From: Streptomyces sp. cf386
GTDB lineage: Bacteria > Actinomycetota > Actinomycetes > Streptomycetales > Streptomycetaceae
Assembly (NCBI RefSeq): GCF_900103585.1
Contig: NZ_FNHV01000015.1
Coordinates: 62,001 to 126,000, forward strand
Direction: 5' to 3'
DNA length: 64,000 nucleotides
This document shows positions 52,331 to 60,350 of the stretch, in pieces. The notes under the pieces were generated by a model, which was given only the letters and a program-made list of their open reading frames with translations, did not search any database and had not been told where the DNA came from. Position numbers and translations under genes: made by a program. Position 1 is the first letter of the stretch; the number at the start of each line of letters is the position of its first letter.

Positions 52331-52696
52331 TCAGGCCGCCGGGTGCGGCTCCCGTGCCGTGAGCCGGTGGGCGAGCAGGCCCAGCAGTACGGCGTTGACC
52401 AGCCCGCACAGGGTCGTGCCGGCGGAGAAGAGCAACGGGCTCAGCCAGTCGAGCGAGGAGTCCCACGCGGGGGCCACCGCCATCAAGGGGATGCTGACGA
52501 GCATGCTGAGCGGTGCCGTGGCCATGAGCGGCCAGATCCCGGCGAACCCCGGGTCCGGCGACAGGTACACGGCCCACAGGAAGAACCCCAGCGACGCCGC
52601 GACCACCGCGAGATAGCCGCGTGCGAGCCAGTTGTCCACGGCGGGCGCCAACAGGGCCCGGACCCTGTGCAGTCGGGGGCGTGCGGATCGCGCCAT
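52331..52696 (-). CDS. Small membrane protein, tandem copy 1
   Basis: The 121-residue product has a basic start (ARSARPRLHRVRALL) and three hydrophobic segments: GYLAVVAASLGFFLWAVYL, LMATAPLSMLVSIPLMAV and LLFSAGTTLCGLVNAVLLGLLA. It belongs to no family I recognise. It resembles the frameshifted gene immediately upstream: both share DNWxARGYLAVxAAS after a basic helix and the xxPLSxL segment, so they arose by tandem duplication. It lies in the same direction as the ATPase/binding-protein operon 242 nt downstream. AAGGAACGG precedes the ATG. Confidence 0.7.
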   Translation of the reverse strand: MARSARPRLHRVRALLAPAVDNWLARGYLAVVAASLGFFLWAVYLSPDPGFAGIWPLMATAPLSMLVSIPLMAVAPAWDSSLDWLSPLLFSAGTTLCGLVNAVLLGLLAHRLTAREPHPAA

Positions 52697-52731
52697 GTCC
52701 GTTCCTTGTCTCTTCGGAGTGGTGTGGGGGT

Positions 52732-53092
52732 TCACGCGTGCCGGGTGGCACGGAGGTCGCGGACGTGGTGGGCGAGCGCGCCGACCGCGGCGGCGTTCAC
52801 GAGGGCGCACGCGAGGAGCCAGACACCCGCGACGCCGGAGGCGACCACCACGGCCGGCCCGCCACTGTCCTCGACGATGCCGGGACCGACGGGGAGGACC
52901 ATGCCCAGGAGGGAGAGAGGTTCCGTGAGCAGCAGAGGGGTGGTGGCGTACACGCTGTCCGGGAACCACCAACGCGACCGGTACGGAGGCGGCGAAGACC
53001 GCGAGATAGCCCCGGGCGGGCCAGTTGTCCGCGGCGAGCGCGAGCAGCCGGCGCAGCCGCGGGAGGCGGCGCGGGCGGGAGGCGTTCGGCAT
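52732..53092 (-). pseudogene. Small membrane protein, tandem copy 2, frameshifted
   Basis: From the ATG at 53092 the sequence MPNASRPRRLPRLRRLLALA then DNWPARGYLAVFAASVPVAL aligns with copy 1. The frame is then lost in GCGTTGGTGG (near 52970). In the next frame WWFPDSVYATTPLLLTEPLS and SLLGMVLPVGPG continue the alignment to a stop at 52732 with further hydrophobic segments. The total length of 361 nt is one base more than a multiple of three. A one-base insertion, or a sequencing error, explains it. Confidence 0.65.
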
Positions 53093-53309
53093 CGCGGGTC
53101 CTTCGGGTCGGTCCGTGGGTTGTGTTCTCCAAGGTGGACCGGGACGCGCGATCAGGCATGAGTACGGGTGCTCATCTCCGCGGGGACTTCCACCCACGCC
53201 GGCACTTCCGCCGTGCTGTCCCGTGGCGCCCGATCACCTCGCGGCCGCCACGGAATCCCGGACCGCTTCCGCCGCGCAACCCCACTCCCCCCACCCTGCG
53301 CGGGGAGCC

Positions 53310-53777
53310 TCACACCCGACGGCGTGCGCCGGGGCCCGGCCGGGCGGAGACGTCCTTGGGGGTCAGGGCGGCATGTTCCTCGGAGCATGCGACGACGACA
53401 CGGACCGGTGCTCCGCACTCGACGTGGCGCATGTCCAGGACCGGGCCTTCGGGGTCCGGGGTGTACATGTCGCCCCACTGACGCAGAGCGACGAGCACGG
53501 GCCACAGGTCCCAGCCCTTGCGGGTCATCCGGTACTCGTTGCGGGAGCGGCTGCCCGGCTCCCGGTAGGGAACGGTGGTGAGGATGCCGACCGCGGTCAG
53601 CTTCCGGAGCCGATCACTGAGGACCGCCTCCGACAGGCCGATGTGGCGCCGGAAGTCGTCGAACCGGCGTACTCCGCCCGCGGCATCGCGCAGGATCAGC
53701 AGCGTCCACTTCTCCCCGACCAGATCGAGGGTCCGCTGGACGGGGCAGTTCTCCGTGCTGACCTCAAGCCACTCCAT
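53310..53777 (-). CDS. HxlR family transcriptional regulator
   Basis: The 155-residue protein has the HxlR/DUF24 winged helix: conserved Cys11 in ENCPVQRTLDLVGEKWTLLILRD, FDDFRRHIGLSEAVLSDRLRKL, VPYREPGSRSRNEYRMTRKG and LWPVLVALRQWGD. Cys11 is the redox/electrophile-sensing residue in several relatives. It diverges from a PaaI-type thioesterase gene across 92 bp holding a CTGGCT/AGCCAG inverted repeat, so it probably controls both. The C-terminal 20 residues are low complexity. Confidence 0.92.
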   Translation of the reverse strand: MEWLEVSTENCPVQRTLDLVGEKWTLLILRDAAGGVRRFDDFRRHIGLSEAVLSDRLRKLTAVGILTTVPYREPGSRSRNEYRMTRKGWDLWPVLVALRQWGDMYTPDPEGPVLDMRHVECGAPVRVVVACSEEHAALTPKDVSARPGPGARRRV

Positions 53778-53793
53778 CCCTCCATGCTAGGCA

Positions 53794-53816
53794 CTGGCTT
53801 CATCTTTGACAGCCAG
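53794..53816. promoter_or_regulatory. Candidate HxlR operator
   Basis: CTGGCT (53794-53799) and AGCCAG (53811-53816) form a perfect 6-bp inverted repeat with an 11-nt spacer, in the centre of the divergent hxlR-thioesterase gap. Spacing suits an HxlR dimer. Confidence 0.5.
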
Positions 53817-53869
53817 CGGAACGCAGGGCTAGCTTCAATCAACGAAGTCAGCAGGGAGGATGCCAAGCC

Positions 53870-54370
53870 ATGGGCCGGACACGCACCTACGAGTGGGACG
53901 ACCCCTCGATCACCGCCACCGCAGTGGGTCGTTCCTCCGGCCTGGACTTCCTGCGCGAGATGCAGGCGGGGCACCTGCCCGGGCCGCCCATCACTGCCAC
54001 CCTCGACTTCGCCCTCGACGAGGTGGACGAGGGCAGGGTGGTGTTCTCGATGACACCGGGCGAGGAGCACTACAACCCGATCGGCAGCGTGCACGGCGGC
54101 GTCTACGCCACCCTGCTCGACTCGGCGGCGGGATGTGCCGTGCAGTCCACCCTCCCGCCTGGCATGGGATACACCTCGCTCGACCTGACCGTGAAGTTCC
54201 TGAAGCGGATCACCGCCGACACGGGCAGGGTCCGGGCCATCGGCACGATCGTCAGCCGAGGCCGACAGACCGCCCTCGCCGAGGCCAGGCTGATCGACGC
54301 GGAAGAGCGCCTGCTGGCCCATGCCACGAGCAGCTGCATGCTGTTTCCGGTGCCGGCCTCGGCGGTGTGA
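53870..54370 (+). CDS. PaaI-type hotdog-fold thioesterase
   Basis: This 166-residue protein has the hotdog thioesterase pattern of the PaaI/YigI group: HYNPIGSVHGGVYATLLDSAAGCAV (VHGG and the acidic Asp on the central helix), then MGYTSLDLTVKFLKRITADTG, and a final strand GRQTALAEARLIDAEERLLA. It hydrolyses acyl- or aroyl-CoA thioesters in the cytoplasm. It diverges from an HxlR regulator. AGGAGG lies 8-10 nt ahead of the ATG. Substrate unknown. Confidence 0.9.
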   Translation: MGRTRTYEWDDPSITATAVGRSSGLDFLREMQAGHLPGPPITATLDFALDEVDEGRVVFSMTPGEEHYNPIGSVHGGVYATLLDSAAGCAVQSTLPPGMGYTSLDLTVKFLKRITADTGRVRAIGTIVSRGRQTALAEARLIDAEERLLAHATSSCMLFPVPASAV

Positions 54371-54382
54371 GGGCGGGCGTGT

Positions 54383-54418
54383 AGGGCCTGCCCGGCGGAT
54401 CTTGCCCGGACAGGCCCT
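54383..54418. terminator. Bidirectional hairpin terminator
   Basis: AGGGCCTG (54383-54390) pairs with CAGGCCCT (54411-54418), extended by CCGG/CCGG inside. It lies between the convergent thioesterase and DUF1062 genes. Confidence 0.8.
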
Positions 54419-54433
54419 GGTCCCGGGGAGGAC

Positions 54434-54982
54434 TCAGCGCTTGAGCATGAAGGTGAAATCCCCGGAGAGCTTGCCGCTCAGCCGGGCCGCCGAAACGATC
54501 TTCCCCGCCACGATCAGCCTCTCGACCTCCGCCCGCGAAAGACCGCACCCTTCGGCGATCAGTCGCACCGGCCGGACAGGGATCCGCGCCGCGAAGCGGA
54601 CCGAGACGTCGATCACGTCGCCGTCCGGGTGATCCGATCCACCGGTGTCGAGGCGCCAGGCGTCGCCCCAGTCGAGGGCGATGCGATTACGGCGCCGCAC
54701 GACCGGATCCTGGAGCAACTCGGCTGCCAGGCCGGGGTCGTTGGCATGCATCCGGTCCAGCAGCTCGGGCCTTACGGAGCGCACATTCATCCGCTCCAGG
54801 ACCGTGAGCTTTGCCGTTTCCCCGCAGCCGGTACAGAGCACGAGGAGCCAGGCATCGATGAGCTTGTGGTTCGCGTTGACGCGAAACTTGCCGTTTGCCC
54901 GGAAGCGCTCGGACGCGCATGTGTGGCAACGGCGCAGAACGAGCGGCAGGCAGGTGGGCGCGACCACCCAGATTTTGAGCAC
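54434..54982 (-). CDS. DUF1062 family protein
   Basis: The 182-residue protein matches DUF1062: an N-terminal zinc-ribbon-like pair (Cys19-x2-Cys22 and Cys50-x2-Cys53), the helix RMHANDPGLAAELLQDP, and a C-terminal S4-like small domain (GCGLSRAEVERLIVAGKI). The last part resembles RNA-binding S4 folds, so an RNA-related role is possible but unproven. The GTG at 54982 is the start used; no strong ribosome site is visible. It is flanked by terminators on both sides and stands alone. Confidence 0.75.
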   Translation of the reverse strand: MLKIWVVAPTCLPLVLRRCHTCASERFRANGKFRVNANHKLIDAWLLVLCTGCGETAKLTVLERMNVRSVRPELLDRMHANDPGLAAELLQDPVVRRRNRIALDWGDAWRLDTGGSDHPDGDVIDVSVRFAARIPVRPVRLIAEGCGLSRAEVERLIVAGKIVSAARLSGKLSGDFTFMLKR

Positions 54983-55205
54983 AGAAGTACACCGGTTTCA
55001 GTGAGAAGTCCGCAGCAAAAAGAAGCGCGGCGCACATGCGCGACGCGCGACAGATCAGCGCTTGGGAGGTCTCACAGGGTGTACAACGGCACGTCCTTCG
55101 CCAGACGACTCGGTTCGGCAGCACGGTAGTGGCGCACAGCGGAGCTTCTCCACTGGTTTTCGGATGGTTTTCGAACGCCTCTGGGCACGGACGATCACCC
55201 ACCTG

Positions 55206-55244
55206 CCTGCTGCTCATACCGGTTCAACCGGCATGAGCAGCAGG
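55206..55244. terminator. Strong hairpin downstream of the RidA gene
   Basis: CCTGCTGCTCAT (55206-55217) pairs with ATGAGCAGCAGG (55233-55244), with an inner CCGGT/ACCGG stem. It lies 16 nt past the stop of the minus-strand RidA gene. Confidence 0.85.
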
Positions 55245-55259
55245 GGCGGTGAGGTCGCA

Positions 55260-55661
55260 TCACGCGACGGCGGTGCCCTCGAGCTCGACCATCTGGCCGG
55301 GGATCGCCAGTCGCGTCACTCCGAGCATCGTGGTGGTCGGCGCCACCCCTGCGGCGCCCAACCGCGCCGCCAGCACGCCGTAGTGCTGGAACAGCAGATC
55401 GACGTCGGTCGTGTAGACGTTGAGCCGGACGAGGTTCGCGAGAGCCATGGCGGCCGCGCCCAGCACGGCCTCCAGGTTGTCGATACTCAGCGTCAACTGC
55501 GCCGCCATGTCACCGTCATGCCGGGGCTTGCCGTCACCGCTCATCGCGGTCTGCCCCGAGATGTACAGAGTCCGTGTGTGCCCGGAGACGACCTCACCCT
55601 GGTTGAATCCCATCTCCGCCGACCACGTCACCGGGTTGACCGCCGTTCGTTCCACTGCCAC
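55260..55661 (-). CDS. RidA (YjgF/YER057c/UK114) family protein
   Basis: The 133-residue protein has the family pattern FNQGEVVSGHTRTLYISGQTA, AQLTLSIDNLEAVLGAAAMAL, LVRLNVYTTDVD and the C-terminal MLGVTRLAIPGQMVELEGTAVA. RidA proteins remove reactive 2-aminoacrylate imines; the true RidA arginine normally found in the late Arg-x-x-V-x-V context is replaced here by TRLAIPGQMVELE with an Arg in a similar place, so activity is plausible. The GTG at 55661 (GGAG five nt upstream) gives normal family length. It diverges from a WYL regulator. Confidence 0.85.
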   Translation of the reverse strand: MAVERTAVNPVTWSAEMGFNQGEVVSGHTRTLYISGQTAMSGDGKPRHDGDMAAQLTLSIDNLEAVLGAAAMALANLVRLNVYTTDVDLLFQHYGVLAARLGAAGVAPTTTMLGVTRLAIPGQMVELEGTAVA

Positions 55662-55792
55662 GTCAGCTCCATTCGATTCACAGGGCGTCCGTACGTCCAT
55701 CTGCTCGGTAACCGGCAGCATGTGACGCCTCGTCAACGAGCCTGCCAACAAATCACGACACCCTTAGTCACGTATTTCGATAAAGTTCTCGA

Positions 55793-56767
55793 ATGCGCGC
55801 CGACCGCTTGGTCTCCCTGGTGCTACTGCTGCGACAGCGCGGTCGGCTGACAGCGGACACGCTGGCCCGCGAGCTGGAGGTATCCACCCGCACGGTGCTG
55901 CGCGACATCGAGGCGTTGTCCGCGGCCGGTGTCCCGGTCTACGCCGAACGCGGCAGGCACGGCGGGTTCGCGCTGTTGCCCGGTTTCCAGACCGAGCTCA
56001 CCGGACTGAACCACGACGAGGCCCTCGCCCTGCTGACCGCCGGATCGGGGCGCGGCGAGCAGGTCTTCGGCCTCGGCTCGGCGCTCGCTTCGGCCATGCG
56101 GAAGGTGGTCGACGCGCTGCCCGAAAGCCACCGGGCCTCCGCGAGCGACGCGGCCCAGCGATTTCTCGTCGACCCGGACACCGACCTGCTCTCGCGCCGG
56201 CTGGTCATGGACGAGGTGCCCGACACCACCATGATCGAGGTCAGACGCGCGGTGCTCGCCGGACACAAGCTGCGCATCCACTACGCGGCCACGGGCCGGA
56301 CAGCACAGTGGCGCACGGTGGACCCGATCGGCCTGGTCACCGTGCGCGACCGGGGCTACTTGCTGGCCACGAGGTCCGGCGCGGACCGCACCTACCGGCT
56401 GTCGCGGGTGTTGGCCGCCGAGGAACTCCCCGAACCGGCACAGCGGCCGAACCGCGTCGACCTGGACCGGATCTGGCGGGAACGCTCCGCGCAGTTCCTC
56501 TCCGGCGGCGACCACATCACCGTGCTGGTACGGGTGAACCCGACCCGACGGGAGGACCTGCTGGACACCGCGCTGGCAGTCCGCGCGGAAGAACCCGACG
56601 CCGACGGCTGGCTGCGACTGGAGGTGACCTTCCAAGACTCCCGACACGCCGAATGGGCGCTGTGGCAGCTCAACATGGACGCGGAAGCCCTGGCCCCGCA
56701 GTCGTTGCGCACCTGCCTACGCGACCGCGCCGCCGCGATGGCCGCCCGCTACGGAGACTCATCCTGA
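55793..56767 (+). CDS. WYL-domain (YafY-type) transcriptional regulator
   Basis: The 324-residue protein has an N-terminal HTH (VSLVLLLRQRGRLTADTLARELEVSTRTVLRDIEAL, residues 6-41) and a wing (YAERGRHGGFALLPGF). A central WYL domain (LRIHYAATGRTAQWRTVDPIGLV...RGYLLATRSG) and a WCX C-terminal extension follow. WYL regulators often respond to nucleotides or small ligands and control neighbouring genes. It diverges from the RidA gene with 131 bp between starts and probably controls it. Confidence 0.92.
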   Translation: MRADRLVSLVLLLRQRGRLTADTLARELEVSTRTVLRDIEALSAAGVPVYAERGRHGGFALLPGFQTELTGLNHDEALALLTAGSGRGEQVFGLGSALASAMRKVVDALPESHRASASDAAQRFLVDPDTDLLSRRLVMDEVPDTTMIEVRRAVLAGHKLRIHYAATGRTAQWRTVDPIGLVTVRDRGYLLATRSGADRTYRLSRVLAAEELPEPAQRPNRVDLDRIWRERSAQFLSGGDHITVLVRVNPTRREDLLDTALAVRAEEPDADGWLRLEVTFQDSRHAEWALWQLNMDAEALAPQSLRTCLRDRAAAMAARYGDSS

Positions 56768-56782
56768 GCGGGAGAAGCCAAC

Positions 56783-57244
56783 TCATTTGGCCGGCGGATC
56801 ATTTCGGAATGACGTGGGTGCACCCGGTTCTGCTGTGGTGGCCGAGATCCCCGTGCTGATACGTCGGTAGGCGGCACGTGCATGGGCGACGCGGGCCAGC
56901 ACCGTACCCACGAGGGCAGCCGTGAGCAGGCAGGCGAGCCAGAACGGGTCACGGGAGCCGGCCCAAGTGAGCGTGCCTGCGGGTGGGATGGCGAAACCGT
57001 TGAGGAACAGCCAGCAGAGTACGGCTGTGCCGGGAGCCGCGCTGAAGCGTGCGCACAGGCCGAGCAGGACAGCCAGCAGGGACAGCGCGGTCAGGGCGAA
57101 TGAAGGACGGCCCGGGCCCACCACGGTGTTCAGGAGCGCCACGAGGACCAGCGCACCGCCGAAAGCCCCGGCCCATACCAGCGCTGTCGGCGCGGGCGGC
57201 GGGACAGGCCTGGCTCCGGCGCCGAGGGACACCCATCGGATCAC
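56783..57244 (-). CDS. DUF4118-like four-helix membrane protein
   Basis: The protein of about 153 residues has four hydrophobic segments and ends in a short cytoplasmic tail. Segments ALTALSLLAVLLGLCARFSA and CWLFLNGFAIPPAGTLTW resemble the DUF4118 membrane domain of KdpD-type sensors (the NFFF-P-P-x-T-x-T pattern), but no kinase or other domain follows. The GTG at 57244 is chosen (GGGAAGGAAG upstream); longer starts are in frame. It converges on the WYL gene with 15 nt between stops. Function unknown. Confidence 0.6.
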   Translation of the reverse strand: MIRWVSLGAGARPVPPPAPTALVWAGAFGGALVLVALLNTVVGPGRPSFALTALSLLAVLLGLCARFSAAPGTAVLCWLFLNGFAIPPAGTLTWAGSRDPFWLACLLTAALVGTVLARVAHARAAYRRISTGISATTAEPGAPTSFRNDPPAK

Positions 57245-57691
57245 TCTGATGCTTCCTTCCCGTGCTCCCCTGCCGGCCAACGGGAACAGGACCTCCCGGT
57301 TGCCACGGCACATGAAACTGAGCAGGGATTGTCCCACTGGCCCCGCTCCGGGCCTGGCGTCCGGTTCCGGAGCTACTCGTCAGGGTGGGGTCAACGGCTC
57401 TCCAGGAAATATGCAAATCAGCCAGTCCACGCCGCCTCGGCCCGCGATGGACGGGAGCCGGCACCGGCGACCGAGATGGGTGTCCACCCCGATGCGCGAG
57501 GATGCCGGGGCGCGTGATGGTGAGGTGAAGAGCACCGCCCGTGGCTTGATCAGGACGCTCAGCCTGATTCGCCGTGCCTCTCACCGGGCCTGCGCGCTTG
57601 CCGTTGCGGCACGAACGGAGTCCGCGCCGATGACGACCTCAGCTGCTTCCCTCCACCGCCCGCCACGGCCCGTCCGCGCCGGCCCTGAGGC
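57245..57691. other. Gene-poor stretch
   Basis: About 450 bp with no convincing gene on either strand. Codon-position GC is irregular and open frames are short and without family features. It adjoins truncated transporter genes and is probably degraded DNA. Confidence 0.5.
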
Positions 57692-57822
57692 ATGGCCGGT
57701 TCGGTCATGAGCGTCACGGCGTGGTTGGCGATCGTGGTCTTCGCCGCGGTCTATCTGCTGATCGTGACCGAAGGGGTGCATCGCGTGGCGGCGGCGCTCG
57801 GAGGCGCGGTGGCCATGCAGCC
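57692..57822 (+). pseudogene. N-terminal remnant of an ArsB/SLC13-type ion permease
   Basis: The translation MSVTAWLAIVVFAAVYLLIV then TEGVHRVAAALGGAVAM is the typical first 40 residues of ArsB/NhaD/SLC13-type permeases, whose proteins continue for 400 residues or more. Here the similarity stops at about 57820 and the frame runs into unrelated sequence. Only the N-terminus survives. Confidence 0.6.
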
Positions 57823-58001
57823 CCAGGCATCCGAGCAGTCCGGCCGCCGAGCCTTCGTCCAAGCCGGGGCGTCCGACCTGCAGTTCACGCACCGGCAGGT
57901 ATCCGGCAGGTCACGTCGTCGAGCAACAGCGCGGAGGAGCGCCGTACGGTCACCCCCTGCAGGACGAGGACAGGACTCTGCTCCCCGGACACGGACACGG
58001 A

Positions 58002-59018
58002 TCAGCTTCCGGTCAGCCCGGCAAACGCAGCTACCAGGCCGAGGCCGGCGCACACGCCCAGCGTGCGCAGAACACTCCAGCGCACCCGGAAGATCAGCAC
58101 GACGGCGACGAGCGCGATCCCGAGGGCGACGGGACGGAAGGACGCAAGGTCCGGCACGGCGAGGTGCAGTGGGCCGAAGGTGTGGTCGTCCACCGTGGTG
58201 AAAAGGGTGTGCTCGGCGAAGTAGAGCGCCAGGTTGGCGATGACGCCGACGACGGCCGCGGTGATGCCGCTCAGCGCGGCGGAGACGTGCTTGTTGCCGC
58301 GCAGGCGCTCGATGTAGGGGGCGCCGAGAAAGATGAACAGGAAGCACGGCACGAAGGTGACCCAGGTGGTCAGCAGCGCCCCGAGCAGAGCGGCCGCCCA
58401 GGGATTGAGGGCACCCGGGTCGCGGTAGGCGCCGAGAAACGCGACGAACTGCACCACCATGATCAGCGGCCCCGGGGTGGTCTCGGCCAGTGCGAGACCG
58501 CGCACCATCTCCCCCGCGCTCAGCCAGCCGTACGTCTGCACAGCCTGCTGAGCAACGTAGGCGAGGACGGCATAGGCGCCACCGAAGGTGACCAGGGCCG
58601 TGCCGGAGAAGAACACGCCCTGGGTGGTGAAGACACTCCCCGTGCCGGTAAGGACGACGAACGCGGCCACTGGGACGGCCCACAGCAGCAGGCCGACCAA
58701 CAGGATCCGCGAGGTACGGCGGCGGCTCGGACGCTCGTGGTGCAACGCGTCGTCAGGGATCAGCGGGGCCGGACCGTCGCCGCCGGAGCCGTGCGCGGCG
58801 GGCTTGAATACGCCGGGCGCCCAGCGGGCGATCAGCCATCCGGCCACTCCGGCTGCAACGATCACCACCGGGAAGGGGACCTGGAACAAGGCCAATGCCG
58901 CGAAGGACGCCACCGCGAGCCCGACCAACAGCCGCCCCGGCCACCGGCGCGGCCCGGCCACGGCTCCGCTCCTGACGCTCCGTGCTGGATGGAGGTGTCC
59001 GGCACCGGCTTTGCTCAT
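58002..59018 (-). pseudogene. N-terminally truncated chromate transporter (ChrA, CHR family)
   Basis: The 338-residue open frame retains the second CHR domain: SGTALVTFGGAYAVLAYVAQ, WLSAGEMVRGLALAETTPGP, LIMVVQFVAFLGAYR and the closing hydrophobic segments. What precedes it (residues 30-60, VPFPVVIVAAGVAGWLIARW) corresponds to the end of the first domain, so about 150 residues of the usual N-terminal domain are missing. Full ChrA exports chromate with two homologous domains. Single-domain CHR proteins exist but work in pairs, and no partner is seen, so a dead gene is favoured. An ATG at 59018 opens the frame but has no family start. Confidence 0.6.
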
Positions 59019-59306
59019 GAGTTGCCGGTTCTGGCTCGCTTTCCGGATACAGAGCCCGTACTCGCGTACAGAGCCACCGGCACGGTCACGACAGCGCTGA
59101 TCGCCATGTTCCTCGTGCTGCACCTCACGGGCAGCGGGTTCGAACCCGGCGTGCACGCGGGCAGCGGTGGCGATGGCGCCCGGCCCGCACAAACCGGCGC
59201 TTGTGGAGCCAGGTGCCCTCTGCGTGCCCTGAGTCGGGGTGAAACGCCTGCCGAGGCGGCCTTCGGGCTCGAACTCGGGCGGGGCGAAAGCTGTAGTGGA
59301 CCGTGG

Positions 59307-60350
59307 CTACGGGTGGAGGGCGGCCTCGCCCACGACGCGGATTCCCGTCTCCTCCCCCGGGTGGACGGACAGGGGGCCCGCGACCCGGATGCCGACCGGC
59401 GTGTCATGGCCGTGGACGGCCACGGTGACCATGGCGTCGTGGCCGTAGTACGAGACGTCGGTCACCGTGCCCCTGACCGAGCCCTCGGAGTCCGTGTCGG
59501 TCAGCAGGAGTTGTTCCGGGCGCAGCAGGACCGTGCCGGCGCGGAGCCCTTCGGGCGGAGCGGCGAGGGGTACGGCGCCCAGGGCGGTCAGGGCCGTGCG
59601 GTCGCCTTCGACGGTGCCGGGGAGTAGCACGGCGTCACCGACGAAGTCGGCGATCCAGGGGTCGGCGGGGTGCCGGTAGAGGTCCTGCGGGGTGGCGCAC
59701 TGGGCGACTCGGCCGTCTCGTACGACGGCGACGAGGTCGGCGGTGGACAGGGCCTCCTGCTGGTCGTGGGTGACGAGGACGGCCGTGGCGCCGGTCGCTC
59801 GCAGCGCGGCCCGTACGTCCGCCCGCACCCCCGCCCGCAGCGCGCTGTCGAGGGCGTTGAACGGCTCGTCGAGCAGCACGAGCCCGGGTCGCGGGGCGAG
59901 CGCGCGGGCCAGGGCGACGCGCTGCTGCTGGCCGCCGGACAGCTCGTGCGGCATGCGGTCGCCATAGCCGGCGAGACCGACGAGTTCGAGCATCTCCTCG
60001 GTGATGCGCCGCCGTTCGGCCCGGTCGACGCCGGTCAGTCCGAAGGCGACGTTGCGGGCCACACTCAGGTGCGGGAAGAGGGCGCCTTCCTGGGGCACGA
60101 TGCCGATACGGCGCCGCTCCGGGGGGAGGTGGACGCCGGACCCGCTCAGGAGCCGGTCGCCGAGGCGGACGGTGCCCGCGTCGGCCCGCAGGAACCCGGC
60201 GACGACTCGCAGCATGGTGGTCTTGCCGCAGCCGGAAGGGCCGAGGACCGCCGCCAACGCGCCTGCGGGGACGGCAAGTTCGAGGCCGCGCAGGACCGAC
60301 TCTCCGGCGCCGTAGGACTTGGTGAGCCCTGCGATGTGCAGTTCGTTCAT
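59307..60350 (-). CDS. Ferric-iron ABC transporter ATP-binding protein (FbpC-like)
   Basis: The 347-residue protein has Walker A GPSGCGKTT (residues 37-45), the signature LSGGQQQRVALARAL, Walker B LVLLDEPFNALD, the switch His in VLVTHDQQEAL, and a C-terminal TOBE-type domain of about 110 residues. It powers Fe3+ import. Its ATG overlaps the permease stop by 4 nt (ATGA). It is the last gene of the minus-strand binding protein-permease-ATPase operon. Confidence 0.92.
   Translation of the reverse strand: MNELHIAGLTKSYGAGESVLRGLELAVPAGALAAVLGPSGCGKTTMLRVVAGFLRADAGTVRLGDRLLSGSGVHLPPERRRIGIVPQEGALFPHLSVARNVAFGLTGVDRAERRRITEEMLELVGLAGYGDRMPHELSGGQQQRVALARALAPRPGLVLLDEPFNALDSALRAGVRADVRAALRATGATAVLVTHDQQEALSTADLVAVVRDGRVAQCATPQDLYRHPADPWIADFVGDAVLLPGTVEGDRTALTALGAVPLAAPPEGLRAGTVLLRPEQLLLTDTDSEGSVRGTVTDVSYYGHDAMVTVAVHGHDTPVGIRVAGPLSVHPGEETGIRVVGEAALHP

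Noticed and set aside
59135..59148. CGGGTTCGAACCCG, resembling a tRNA T-arm and a possible attachment site
   Set aside because: No acceptor, D or anticodon arms can be folded around it and no integrase is nearby; a 14-bp palindrome in GC-rich DNA can arise by chance.
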